This document shows positions 11,575 to 22,889 of a stretch of 64,000 nucleotides of DNA, in pieces. The stretch lies in assembly GCA_963969395.1 (NCBI GenBank), contig OZ017796.1:17672501-17736500 (forward strand), given 5' to 3'. This stretch comes from Pseudoscleropodium purum. Its lineage: Eukaryota > Streptophyta > Bryopsida > Hypnales > Brachytheciaceae. How positions within the stretch are numbered: position 1 is the first letter of the stretch; the number at the start of each line of letters is the position of its first letter. The notes under the pieces are model-generated. The model saw nothing but the letters and a program-made list of their open reading frames with translations. It searched no databases and was not told the DNA's origin. A program made the translations under genes and the position numbers.

Positions 11575-13452
11575 CACATTTCTAGGCATTAATGATACTT
11601 GCATGTAAACTCGGCGTCGCTAGCTCAACCTTGTTGATGCCTAACATTACGACATTAAATAACTTAGTTTGGACTTTGAAATGATTGAACTTTAGAAACC
11701 AATGATACTAATATTGTAGTATGTGAGCATGAAAATATGGGTATGTGAGCTTTAAGTATATATATATATACTACAACCATTGAAAGTGCTTATTATAAAA
11801 TCATTTATAAAATAGGTACTTATATTATAATTACATTAACATTATGAAAAGTTTTTATAATATAAGCACCTATAGTATAGGTGTATACTCCTCTAAACTC
11901 AAGTGTTCACCTTCCTAGGCTCACATAAGGTAAACTTGCTTGTGACATGCAAATCTCCCATGACAGCACTTAGAGAACCTTCCATTATAGACTTATATTA
12001 AATCATCACAATCTTTACTCAATAATTGGGATTAGGACCACATGAGATTGATTTGTAGCCGTAATCAAAGCCTTGGGAGATGGTTTTAAAATTATTAATA
12101 ACTATCATAGGATACTAACACCTTATTAGTGTTAAGTGGTAATAAAGAGTTCTTTTTTATTTCTTCATGTCATGTCCATGATGAGAAATCTTATAGCCAT
12201 ATTAGAAAATATTGTGACTAATTTAGGAGGTAAGATGACCATCATGAAAATACATATATGCTGATTTGGGGTAGTCTACAGACTCATTTGGGCCAACTAG
12301 ACAACAGACTTCAAAAATTTATAAAAAATTCATACTTTGTCCAAAAAATAAAATTCCAATTGCTTCCTTCATTTCTCAAATTTGTCTTTGTATGAAAAAA
12401 AATCTGACTTTTTTTGGTAATAACAACAGGATAAATCACTTATTTTGCCTGTTATAGGCAGGTTTACCTTAATAGCAACCCTCCTTTCGAAAAATGAAAC
12501 ACTTGAACATCCAGGTTGGAGGCATCATCCATTTGGGACACAGCAACCCACCCCTGAACCTACTCCATGGTTGTCATAACGGGCGAGTTAGGGTCATCGG
12601 ACGGGACGAATGGACGGTCTGGACGGCTTTAATTTTGTAACTTGTGCAATTTTGCGGAATGACACGTCACCTCGTTCGCGCCCTGGCGATCTCGTCCACG
12701 CCCAGCATGTTCCTTAATCCACATGGCATCCATGTGGCCTATTTTTCCGTTATCAAAAAGTCAACTATGTGTTGACTGTATCGGACGGGCGAGACCTCTA
12801 ACAAACGGGCGAACCGGACGTCCGTCCACTATGACAACTATGACCCACTCCTTTGTATCAAGGAACATGAATATCTTATGGAGCTTTGACATTAAATCTT
12901 TACTGCCACTCTTGTTGCCATCGTTCTAGCTACTGCACTTGTCGCAACTCTTGCTTTTACGGTCCTCGTGACACTCTCAATGCACACTGACTGCAACCCT
13001 CATCTTAAGTTACAACCCAACGTTGCCCCATTAATGCATTATCAACTCACCATCTCTTAAACTTTTTGCTAGCTTTAGCTAGCTAGTCACAGCTTTGACT
13101 GAAACTCTAAAACCACCTGCAATGTAAGCTTATATACAATACCAATGCTAACAAATCTGGAAACATGCTGATCTTGTTGACTGTCTTCGTGTGCTGAGCC
13201 CCACCCGCGCTGCTTGGTATTTTATTGAGCTTCAAGCCTTCGACTTCAAGCTCCTCGCTCATGGAGAAGGATATGGCTTGCTAGCTTCCTTGCACGGGTA
13301 TGTTGACATCGCTTGCCCCAGTAGTAATTCTAGCTAGAGAGCATGGACTTGGTGCCCGAGTGCTTGATACATGGAGGTTAGAGATTTTTGTCGACAATGA
13401 TGAAATCAATGGACATTTCTCCGCGACTGAGTCACCGTGATTCAACTCAAGG
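11575..13452 (+). pseudogene. 5' part of decayed MATE gene duplicate
   Basis: This matches the upstream region and start of exon 1 of the MATE gene further right. 11,575-11,700 resembles 48,640-48,760 (shared AAACTCGGCGTCGCTA and CTCAACCTTGTTGATG), and 12,490-13,452 resembles 48,745-49,445. About 0.8 kb of unrelated AT-rich DNA (11,700-12,480) and a 277-bp MITE (12,566-12,842) interrupt it. At 13,400-13,450 it still carries the first codons of exon 1 (gatgaaatcaatggaca), then stops where the Copia LTR begins. The matching 3' half is at 33,468-41,365. Exon 2 and most of exon 1 are missing, so it is non-functional. Confidence 0.75.
12566..12842. mobile_element. 277-bp non-autonomous hAT element, relative of the giant element
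   Basis: The ends are inverted repeats: CATGGTTGTCATA on the left and CATAGTTGTCATA on the right when reverse-complemented. The flanking octamers ACCTACTC (12,558-12,565) and ACCCACTC (12,843-12,850) match at 7 of 8 bases, as expected of an old hAT target duplication. Subterminal GGACG/CGTCC motifs and the GGTCAYCGGACG phrase match the left end of the 16.8-kb element. The right end shares its order of motifs (AAAAGTCAACT, GTTGAC, TCGGACGG, CGGACGTCC). It interrupts the 5' flank of the MATE pseudogene, whose homology resumes on each side. It has no coding capacity. Confidence 0.8.
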
Positions 13453-13645
13453 TTGCATTAATAAAATGCTAAAGAGGATCACTCATATTACTCAAAGAGG
13501 CAAATAAATATTACATTAATAATAGCACAACCTCAATATATGAGGAGAAGGACGTGACCCTTAGATCTATGAGGTACAATGCTACTAAGAGACATAACTC
13601 CTAGTTGCTAGATCTATAACTTATCTAAATATAATATTACTAATA
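13453..13645 (-). repeat. Copia 3' LTR (probable)
   Basis: This lies directly downstream (minus strand) of the Copia pol remnant. Its inner edge is a polypurine tract, AAGGGGGAAT on the minus strand at about 13,644-13,653. Its outer edge is where homology to MATE exon 1 breaks off. The 5' LTR is missing because the element is truncated at about 33,242, so exact LTR ends cannot be fixed by comparison. Confidence 0.55.
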
Positions 13646-15199
13646 TTCCCCCTTAAGTTATAGTCCTTCAAAATAAGTTTAATTCGTCTAAACCCTTTTG
13701 ATGTCTTCCACAAAACACCGGAGTTGTTGGTTTATCAATTGCATTTTGTTTTATAAATTCCACCATACGAGAACAAAACATGTGTAAGAAATTATGAAAA
13801 GACTTGTTATAATTATTTTCTAAACATTTGCTAAATCTTTGCCCTTGATCATTTTTTTGTCTTTGTTCATATGTTTGTCTTTGTTTATATCTTTGTCTTT
13901 GTCCTTCTACTCTTCCACTGTGCAACAAAGAGTTAGGAATAAATTTATGATTGGTACAAATTTGTCAAGTGGAAAGCAATTGTCGACTGGAACAAGTTGA
14001 ACAATATTTGGACAAAGGTAGAGGTTTCCAATTATTTGATGAAGGAACACTATAAATACTTAGAGGATAGTAAGAAGGCTCAAATAGATGATGAGATAAC
14101 ATGGCTTGTATAATAGCTTTGCGAGTATTCAAAGTAGTTGAAGAGGTAGTATCCAAATTAGATGGATTAGGGAGTTGACCCATTAAGGTCATACACTTAG
14201 AATGTGGGCCTTTACTTAAGCTTTTAGTAAGAATATCTGCGGCCATCATAGTAGTGGGAATATACTTAAGAATAAGAGTTTGGGATTTGAGGTGTTCTCG
14301 AATAAAATGATATCGAATAGCAATGTGTTTGCTACGGAAATGAAATTTTGGGTTGTTGGCTAGTGCAATAGCACTTTTATTATCAACAAAAATAGTAGTA
14401 GGTTTATCTTGCACAAATCCTAAGTTAGAAAGCAATTGTCAAAGCCAAATTGCTTCAGTAGTGGCTTTAGTAAGTGTCATACACTCAGACTCAATACTAG
14501 AAAGGGCAACAAATTTTTGTTTGGTACTTGACCACAAAACAACATCACCAGCTAGTATGAAACAATTTCTTGAAGTAGAGCGACGAGAATCGTGATCACT
14601 TGCCCAATCGACATCGGTAAAACCACTTAAAATATTGCCTTATGGAATTCGTCGATATGTAATTCCGACATCAAGAGAGCCTTGAAAATAGCATAGCACA
14701 TGTTTAAATGCTTGCCAATGTTGGTCATTAGAATTAGAGAGATATTGGGCCAAACAATTTATAGAATAACAAGCATCTGGTCATGAATTAATTACAATAT
14801 ACATTAAAGAACCTACCGCTTGTGAATAAGGAAAAGTTAGGTTGGAAGAATGACCATCATTTGTTTGAAGACTATCATCCTTTGTCAAGACCAAGCCAAC
14901 TTCAAAAGGAGTAGCCTTAGGCTTACAAGTCTCCATTTTGTAGCGGCAAAGAGTTTCACATAGATATTTAGGTTGACTAATTTTAAGCCACCCTTCGGCT
15001 TTATTTCTTTCAATTTAAAGGCCAAGGAGATATTGTAGTTCTCCTTGATAACTCATTTCAAACTCTTTTTCAAGAAGAGTTTTTAAATTCAATATAAGTT
15101 GAAGATTAGTACTAGCAATAAGAGCATCATCTACATAAATTGCTAGAATGATTACTCCTTCATCACTTCTTTTTATATAAACATTGGGATCGGCATTGC
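13646..15199 (-). pseudogene. Copia retrotransposon pol, C-terminal part (RT end, RNase H)
   Basis: On the minus strand, sequence just left of the hAT element reads NADPNVYIKRSDEG and then the reverse-transcriptase active-site motif YVDDALIA (about 15,125-15,190). RNase H follows at 14,435-13,965 with the Copia signatures VDNKSAIALANNP, SKHIAIRYHFIREH and ADILTKSL. Frame breaks occur between these blocks, so the protein is dead. 13,646-13,964 is the purine-rich 3' spacer before the LTR. The N-terminal part of the same element is at 32,023-33,242. Removing the hAT element and one copy of its target duplication brings the two halves together in one reading frame. Confidence 0.85.
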
Positions 15200-15300
15200 A
15201 TCATGTGCAGGGTTGTCAAATCAGACGCTTCAGGGTCACCGGACGTCCCGGACGGACGGACTTGTCCAACCCTAAGCGGACACTTTGGGCAGGAAATTCT
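15200..15300. repeat. Left TSD, TIR and subterminal repeats of giant hAT
   Basis: ATCATGTG (15,200-15,207) is the target duplication. The terminal repeat CAGGGTTGTCAAA follows, then a subterminal zone with GGGTCACCGGACG, GGACGTCC and the tandem GGACGGACGGAC. Such short subterminal repeats are the usual binding sites of hAT transposases; binding here is inferred. Confidence 0.9.
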
Positions 15301-15380
15301 GCCCCTAATCAAAATTTTCCCTACTCCTGACCGGAAGTATTTGACGTGGCCAGCCACGTTGCAATCAGCGCGCTGATGTA

Positions 15381-15542
15381 GAGGCGGGGACGTACTTAGG
15401 TTTGGGCGGGGACGTCATGGTGAGGCGGCGACTTACTTTTGTCTGGGCGGGGACGTCATGATGAGGCGGGGACGTACTTTTGTCTGGGCGGGGACGTACT
15501 TCGGTATGGGCGGGGACGTATTTGTGTCTAGGCGTGTTTGGG
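15381..15542. repeat. Left subterminal GGCGGGGACGTAC cluster
   Basis: About eight copies of (G)GGCGGGGACGTAC or close variants (GACGTCA, GACTTAC) are spaced about 15-25 bp apart, all in the same orientation and pointing into the element. The same motif, inverted, lies inside the right end at 31,820-31,850. It also forms the promoter clusters of the internal genes. Either transposase binding sites or a promoter remnant would explain it. Confidence 0.8.
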
Positions 15543-16224
15543 GTTATTCTAAAGTCTTCTATATTATTTCCGAAAAGACAATGCTTTGCTGACCTTTTAA
15601 TTACTCTACCTACTTTGATCAAAAAAGATATCTGAGTGAATGTTTTGGTGCCCCATTTGTTATCCTCTAAAGTAAAATACTTTAATTACCAAACCATTGT
15701 TAGTCACTATTTATGGATGATCTCTTTTTTCTCCAAAGGACCACACAATTTTATTTCTTGTTTTAAAAAAAAATAGAAAGTGATTGCTTTTATGGCCCCT
15801 TGGGCTTTGGTTACCTTAACTCCTGCTTTTGATAGAAAAAAAAAAAAAGTAGTCAATGCTTACATACACCACTGCTTTTATATTCCAATTATCTACAATT
15901 CTATGAATTCATTAAATTATTCATTTCATGAGAAATTAATACATTTCACTTTCCTGAGTTTCCTCTTACAAAGTCATGGCTATAGACAAGATAATTCAAA
16001 TGCATCACACAACATCAAGCTACAAGCAATATATATGCATGTTTCTTTGCGAAAAACACAAATAATCTGGGATTTCGTCCATACATAATCCGATAACATG
16101 ACTATGAAAATGAGACTTCCAGACTTTGTCAACTTGTGCTCCTGTCATATTGTTACCTCACAACTTACTACTCATTCTTTACACATAGGTCATTTTAAGA
16201 ATTGCCTACATGTCCTACGTGTGC
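15543..16224. other. AT-rich left arm of giant hAT
   Basis: Non-coding and AT-rich. It is the 3' flank of the transposase gene. An open frame at 15,780-16,088 has no recognisable domain. Confidence 0.5.
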
Positions 16225-19200
16225 TCATGGTTCGCCTACATCTTTGAAACGACTTGATCGGCGAACTGCTTGAGTAGAAGGGCCTGCTCGCTCAACATGG
16301 CGAATGAGCAAATCGTTGTCATCCGGGGCTTCGTCACAGTCCTCGTCGTACTCATCATCCCCGTCTGCATAATCTTCACTTCCAACATGTTCATCTCCGT
16401 CTGTTTGTTGACCTTCAAACTCTGAGTTCTCATTGCGGACCTCCGTGATTCTATTTCCACCACTACGGTTCAACCGCAACATTTTGTGTCTTCTAGCATC
16501 TGGGTCCTCCGCATCAGAATTTATAACTGGGCCTCCAAGAATCACAAATGCTGGGGTTGAGGATGTAGGTCCCGGAGTATAAGTCTGCAAAAATGGCAAT
16601 ACTTGTTGCTCAGCTAACCTGACTCCGACTCCACGATGCGGACGTTTGCGAGCTATTGACACTGTGTCTCCGTGGTCTCCATCATTGTTTCTTCCTCCAC
16701 GACCACTACGACCACCACGACCACCATGACCACCAGAACCGCGAGTAGTATATTGACCCACCGCATGGACTACAGTGCTTTCAGAGGGTCTACCATCTGC
16801 TCCGATATTGGGAGCATTATCCACTACGACATTTCCATCTCCCACTGAGCGTAACCCTTCTTGAAAAGATTTGGGATTGGAATTTCCAGATATATTCAGA
16901 GAAGAATGTTGCCGAGGGGGCACAAACGTACGATGCTCTTGCATTGTACTAGGAATTGCTACAGAAGAGGGTGGATGGATACGATCGACTCCTCGAGCGC
17001 CTCCTCTGTTCCGTACACGTTGGACATCAAATAGCCTCAGAATATTACCAGTTGGTTCAATTATGTCGATGGTCTCACTTGTCCTTGTATTTTCGAGGCT
17101 CGCTCTCAAATGTCTATGTACATCTGCGTTGACGTTGTTAGGTCCGCCCAGCCTGTTGTCGCTTACAATCATTGGAGTATCCTCAATAGGCCCTTCATGG
17201 TCTAGAACTGTAGGGTTTGTGCCATTTCCTCCATTTCCACCATTTCCACCATTTTCATCATTTCTATTTTCACGATTGTTTTGAGGTAGAGGAATGTCAT
17301 CATCATTGTCTTCATCGTTGTCGTTGTCGTCATTTTGAACATTGTCATCTCCAACTATGGCTTCATCCTCTTCTACAGGAAAAACAAAAGGATCTACTTC
17401 ATTACCAATTTCATCTTCTTGTTCTTCCTGATGTATAGGAGATGGACTAAGACGAGGATTGGGAGCCCAAGGTCCCCAAGCTTCATGACGAATGTTGTCT
17501 TCCATATCATCTTCTTCCCCGTAATAGTTTCTTGCTTCTTCGCGGTGGTCCATGTCTCGCCCCCAACCATGTGGGTTTGCTTGGGGTGCAGGTGGTGGCC
17601 GATTCGCTTCCATGTCGTCTTCTTCTTCTTCTGCCACTAGCATAGCATCAAATTCTCGATGGCGGTTAGGTTCATCGACTGGAATGGGTCCAAGTTCATC
17701 CGGATCCGAATCCTCTGATACGTTGTTCAAATCATACCAACGAACTGGATCTGCTCCAGGTTTTTGATGAAGGACGCGACTGTTGGTATAAATGTACACC
17801 AAAGTCTCAGCCTTCTCCACTGCTAGACGATTTTTGTTCCTGTTGTGGACGAAGGAATACATACTGAAATTTCGTTCACAAGACGATGCTGAACATGTAA
17901 GGGCTAAAACACGCTTCGCAATTTTGGACAAGAAGCAATCTCCAATTGCTTTCCACCATCGATGTGGAAGTAACTTTGCTTCCCGAATGTCCAGTGATGC
18001 GTCAGGACTATAGGGTCCTTCACCCTCCACGTATTGCACATATTCTTGTATGACGTCATCAAAACGCACACCCACCACATCCTTCATTTTTTGAACAACC
18101 CGATGTAGTGCACGAAGGGCCGTTCCATCTTCCCTTAGAGCTGGGTTGTCCTTGATATAAGGATTCAACAATGCCCCAGCATAGTGCACATCGGTAAAAA
18201 ACATGTTCCACCTCTCCTCAAATGTCTCTTCCATGACCGTAGCTAGGTGATCCGGAAGGAAGAAAGGACCCTCTTTGAGCTGAAAAACATGTCGTCGCAA
18301 CCTGTGCATTGTGATCCATGCCTTGCCCATAGCTGGTTCCCGTCCATCAAACACACGCAAGGCCTTCAAAACGTCTTCCACAATGAACACGTAATTTTTA
18401 CACCTCTGCCAAAATGTTAAATCATCAATGGTATTCAGTACGCACATTGCGTCCCTCCGGTTCTGCGGTCCGTTTTGCCTATTCCGAAGTGCTGCAACAT
18501 AATTTTGGACTTGTGGTTGTCCTCCCAACTGCTCCAAGACAGGTTTTAGTGTCACCAGTCATTGCAACATGAGAAAGTGCGAAGCAAAACGAGTTTCAGC
18601 CGGTACTACAAGCTGCAAGTTTGGACTCAACTCTCGGAAAGTTGACATTGTTGCATGGTGATTTCTGATATAATTGCACACTGTCTTTGCCCTTGCTATT
18701 AAATCTTTGAAATCTGGCAACTTGGCCCAATCTTCAAGCAACAAATCCAGTGCATGTGCCGCGCACCCTTGCTTAAAGATGTGCGGATATGTGCGAACTA
18801 CGTCATCCATTGCACCGAGCATGTTACTCGCATTGTCTGTACAAATTTGAGTTACATTATTGAGACCCACTTTCTCGATGAAGGTTTTCAATTGGTCTGC
18901 TATATAGACCATTGTCTTGTTCTGCCCTGTAGTGTCGATGGACCCCATAAACACATCACCTGCGGGACATGACATCATGACATTCATGAGAGGCTGTCGA
19001 TTTACATCGTCCCAACCATCCGTGCAAATTGTTACCCCATAATTTTTTACTGCAAAACTTGTTTTTGCAGATATCTCATTCTCAATCTGTAGCTTCTTCG
19101 GTTCAATCAAGTTTGTTCTCAATTGGTGGTACGAAGGTGGAGAATATTCAAATCGTGCCAAAGAAGTTGCCTTGACTGCCTCAATGAAAGCAAGATTTCT

Positions 19201-19746
19201 TGTAATGTTGAAGGGTACATTTGCCTCATAAAAAAAGCTTGCCCACTTTTCATCCAACTCTTTCCTCTTTGCAATGTTGAAGGCATCTACCATTTGTTGT
19301 TGATGTAATGATCTTGATCTTGTGAAATTCGATGTTGCTTCACTGTTTGATGTTGGTAGTTGGTCTTCATTTTCATTTAGAACCTCCAAACGCCTTCTTC
19401 CCCCTCTTTCTCCTTCATTCCGAGCATGTTCGTTTATATTTTCCGTGGCAACATTTGGAGCTGCTACGGATGGATCGCTCGGAATTGATTCACCGTCGTG
19501 TGGGTCCTCCAAATTTGTGCGTTGTGGAACAAATCCAGCGCAGTTGGCAAATTTATGTTTCACCGCTCGAGGTATTTTGGAACACACTGCTCGCTCACTT
19601 TTTGCTTTATAACCGTAGTGTGCAAAAGCACGCTCCCGTTTGTAAGCCGTTGTCCCGCCACAAAAGACACATGTGACTTTAGATCCATCAATAGAGAAAT
19701 CATACCACGGTTCCCACTCTCTTGTGGTTTTTCGATTTGTCGCCAT
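16225..19746 (-). pseudogene. hAT transposase (BED finger, DUF659-type, dimerisation domain), one in-frame stop
   Basis: The start is ATG at 19,746 (MATNRKTTREWEPWYDF). A BED-type zinc finger follows at about residues 15-65 (CVFC, then H and C ligands). The DUF659/RNase-H-like core has CTDGWDDVNRQP and CTDNASNM, consistent with the first two acidic catalytic residues. The frame is cut by one TGA at 18,559-18,561 after FASHFLMLQ. The same frame resumes at once (LVTLKPVLEQ) and contains the hAT dimerisation block with WWKAIGDCF, SASSCERNFS and NKNRL near 17,955-17,800, including the conserved E. A further run of about 500 residues is acidic and low-complexity, with a glycine/arginine-rich RGG stretch near 16,680-16,745. 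About 1,172 codons in all, longer than usual for the family. The stop fits a CGA-to-TGA change. It would be active only by readthrough. Confidence 0.9.
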
Positions 19747-19971
19747 CACAACTTACAAGTTGGAACTCCTCACTTGTGCTTGTATTGTCTTCTACAACTT
19801 TGTACCTGTAAAAGTAGTTAGCGTCGGTTCCCTACTTGAACTGATTTTTACATCACCTCAGCCGAGAACCAAGGCCGCTTTCCACCCAATAAACTCTATC
19901 AAGGAGCTCTGAGAGGTTCGAGAATGATGAGGTCCAGGGGAAAACGTGCCTTTAGTTCTGCCTACTCGTCC

Positions 19972-21240
19972 TTATATACTCCCTCCTGGTGGCTGGTAGA
20001 ACTCCACGTAAGGGCGAGGACGTACTATACAAGGGCGGGGACGTACTAGAGAGGGGCGGGGACGTACTTGTCAGGGCGGGGACGCTAGGGCGGGGACTTA
20101 GGAACTCCCGACTCCCGCACTCCCGACTCCCGCACTCCTGACTCCCGCACTCCCGACTCCCGACTCCCGACTCCCGCCCTAGAAGGCGTTCGGGCGAAGA
20201 CGTCAGGGTGGGAACGTACTTGACAGGGCGGGGACTCAGGGACTCCCGACTCCCGCACTCCCGACTCCTGCCCCAGAAGGTGTTCGGGCGAAGACGTCAA
20301 GGCGAGGACGTACTTGTCGGGGCGGGGACGCTAGGGCGGGGACTCAGGGACTCCCAACTCCCGCACTCCCGCCCCAAAAGGCGTTCGGGCGAAGACGTCA
20401 GGGCGGGGACGTACTTGTCAGGGCGGGGACTCAGGGACTCCCGACTCCCGCACCAGAAGGCGTTCGGGCGAAGACGTCAAGGCGGGGATGTACTTGTCGG
20501 GGCGGGGACGTACTTGTCAGGGCGGGGACGCTAGGGCGAGGACTCAGGGACTCCCGACTCCCGACTCCCGCCCTAGAAGGCGTTCGGGCGAAGACGTCAG
20601 GGCGGGGACGTACTTGACAGGGCGGGGACTCAGGGACTCCCGACTCCCGCACTCCTGACTCCCGCCCCAGAAGGCGTTCGGGCGAAGACGTCAAGGCGGG
20701 GACGTACTTGTCGGGGCGGGGACGTACTTGTCAGGGCGGGGACGCTAGGGCGAGGACTCAGGGACTCCCGACTCCCGCACTCCTGACTCCCGACTCCCGA
20801 CTCCCGCCCTAGAAGGCGTTCGGGCGAAGACGTCAAGGCGGGGACGTACTTGTCGAGGCGGAGACGCTAGGGCGGGGACTCAGGGACTCCCGACTCCCGC
20901 CCCAGAAGGCATTCGGGCGAAGACGTCAAGGCAGGGACGTACTTGTCGGGGCGGGGACATACTTGTCAGGGCGGGGACGCTAGGGCGAGGACTCAGGGAC
21001 TCCCGACTCCCGCACTCCCGACTCCCGCACTCCCGCCCCAGAAGGCGTTCGGGCGAAGACGTCAGGGCGGGGACATACTTATCAGGGCGGGGACGCTAGG
21101 GCGGGGACTCAGGGACTCCCGACTCCCGATTCCACGCGTCAAGGCGTTCGGGCAAGGACTTCAGGGCGGGGACGTTGGGGCGGGGACGTATTTTTGTATG
21201 GGCGGGGACGTAGTCGCGGGGACGCTAGGCGAGGGAGAGA
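19972..21240 (-). promoter_or_regulatory. TATA box and GC-rich repeat array upstream of transposase
   Basis: On the minus strand TATATAA (19,972-19,978) lies about 225 bp before the transposase ATG. Immediately upstream, 19,999-21,235 is a dense array containing GTACGTCCCCGCCC (transposase strand) many times. Between about 20,000 and 20,180, and again at 21,165-21,235, simple motif copies predominate. An AG-ending acceptor-like tract near 19,807 could mark a 5' UTR intron. Promoter function is inferred from position and from the same arrangement at the other cargo genes. Confidence 0.6.
20090..21165. repeat. Higher-order GC-rich tandem array, ten phases
   Basis: The landmark GAAGGCGTTCGGGCGAAGAC recurs at 20,182, 20,276, 20,377, 20,456, 20,576, 20,670, 20,812, 20,905, 21,041 and 21,141 (spacings 79-142 bp). 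Each unit continues with GACGTCARGGCGGGGACGTAC, one to three GGGCGGGGAC motifs, GGGACTCAGGGACTCCC and a variable number of GACTCCCGC or GACTCCCGA repeats. Length differences come mostly from the ACTCCCG sub-repeat count, suggesting slippage. The overlapping open frames on both strands here are GC-rich repeat artefacts. Confidence 0.9.
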
Positions 21241-21369
21241 TTCAAATCAGTTTTGGGTTTCCCTCCTCAAAACCTTCGAGGGAAGACATTTCAAATACTT
21301 GTACTTGCACTCTACAGCTGCCCCCCATTTTTGCAGATTTCCTAAGATATGAAGTATTCAAGCATTAAT

Positions 21370-21720
21370 TACTCATTCACTACATCATTCTAAATATCAA
21401 AGATAGATGCTACAAAAAATGCGGTTTTAGTATTTAAGAAATTGTGTATAACAAATCAATTGAAGAAACGTTGAATTCGTCAAAAACGGGAAACATCAAA
21501 TAAATTACGCGTGAATTGGAAAAAAATGACAAAGAGAATTGCAACGACATTAAGGATTGGACAGAAATATGTAGAATCCATAGAGAGACATTGCAACCGG
21601 TTTTTTAAAAGGAAGGCTATACATTTAAAAAGTGGTACAAAAATGGAAGGAAGAAATGAGAGAATAAAAAAATGGTAGAATATATGGGTGTAAGAAATGA
21701 ATGGTTTATCGAAATGAAGG
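21370..21720. other. AT-rich spacer inside giant hAT
   Basis: Non-coding link between the GC-rich array and the 56-bp satellite; nothing recognised. Confidence 0.5.
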
Positions 21721-22610
21721 TACATGAAGAAGTTAGAGAACCAAAAAAAATAACTACGAGATGCATCACATGGAGGAAGACATATAAGTTACAGAATCAA
21801 ATGAAAGAAATTTCGGGATAAAAATGTGAGGTGAGACAGATGATTTAGAGAATGAAATGAAAAAAATAATCGAATAATCATGTAAGGGGAGATAAATAAT
21901 TCAGAGAACCAAATAAAAAAATACTGAAATAATCATATGAGGGTAGATAAATAAGTTAGACAAACAAATGGGCAAAAAATTGGAATAACCGTATAGGGGG
22001 GGGGGAGATAAACAAAAGAGAGACTCAAATAAATAACAAATTGGACTAACCAAGAAAGGGGACATAAACAAAAGAGAGACTCAAATAAATAAAAATTTGG
22101 ATTAACCATATGAGGGGTTATAAACAAAAGAGAGACTCAAATAAATAAAAAATTGGATTAACCATATGAGGGGACATAAACAAACGAGAGACTCAAATAA
22201 ATAAAAAATTGAATTAACCATATGAGGGGACATAAACAAACGAGAGACTTGAATAAATAAAAAATTGGATTAACCATATGGGGGGACATAAACAAACGGG
22301 AGACTTGAATAAATAAAAAATTGGATTAACCATATGGGGGGACATAAACAAACGAGAGACTCAAATAAATAAAAATTTGAATTAACCATACAGGGGGACA
22401 TAAACAAAAGAGAGACTTGAATAAATAAAAAATTGGATTAACCATATGTGGGGTTATAAACAAAAGAGAGACTCAAATAAATAAAAAATTGGAATAATTT
22501 AACGACGGGATATAAGCTATAGAAACAAATGAAGAAAATAACGGAATTACCATATATGGGGATATAAAAATGTTTGAGAATCAAATGAAAATTTGTTGGA
22601 CTCATCATAC
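21720..22610. repeat. 56-bp minisatellite with decayed edges
   Basis: GAGAC followed by 'tcaaataaataaaaaattgg' recurs at 22,020, 22,076, 22,132, 22,188, 22,244, 22,300, 22,356, 22,412 and 22,468: nine phases with a constant 56-bp step. Each unit also contains TTAACCATATGAGGGGACATAAACA. Toward both edges (21,720-22,000 and 22,480-22,610) units are still visible but strongly diverged and of variable length. This is the pattern of an array homogenised in the middle and decaying outside. Confidence 0.9.
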
Positions 22611-22677
22611 AAGGGTTGAAATTGAATGAAATGTGAGCATTTTTTATTGTGCTGTGAAATGGTTCAGGATTTAGGCT

Positions 22678-22701
22678 AAGGGTTTAGGGTTTAGGGTTTA
22701 A
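22678..22701. repeat. Interstitial telomere-type repeat (TTTAGGG)3
   Basis: AGGGTTTAGGGTTTAGGGTTTA is about three units of the plant telomere repeat, downstream of the 56-bp satellite and about 0.2 kb before the RING-gene motif cluster. A shorter CCCTAAACCCTAAA occurs at 61,388-61,402. It may be a telo-box promoter element or a chance remnant. Confidence 0.7.
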
Positions 22702-22889
22702 CAATTTTTTTTATTTATCCTTTTAACTATTAGTAATGTTAATTTATTTTTCTCTTGGATGATGGGAGCTTCACGGGTCTTTGACAACTCACATGAAATA
22801 AAAGATGAGTGACATTAAATGCAAGGTACAAGGTAAATCTTCCAAAATCTTTTTTTTTTATTCTAATTTTCTCCACCTACCGCCAGCGA

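Noticed and set aside
16871..17767. Plus-strand open frames opposite the transposase
   Set aside because: They are mirror frames of its low-complexity acidic and Gly-rich region and have no independent support.
20085..21368. Several overlapping open frames on both strands in the GC-rich array
   Set aside because: They follow the tandem repeat in every frame, have simple repeated peptides (such as REGSGVRESG) and no domain.
19990..22610. CRISPR-like appearance of regular repeats
   Set aside because: The units are directly tandem or degenerate with no unique spacers, in a plant nuclear context.
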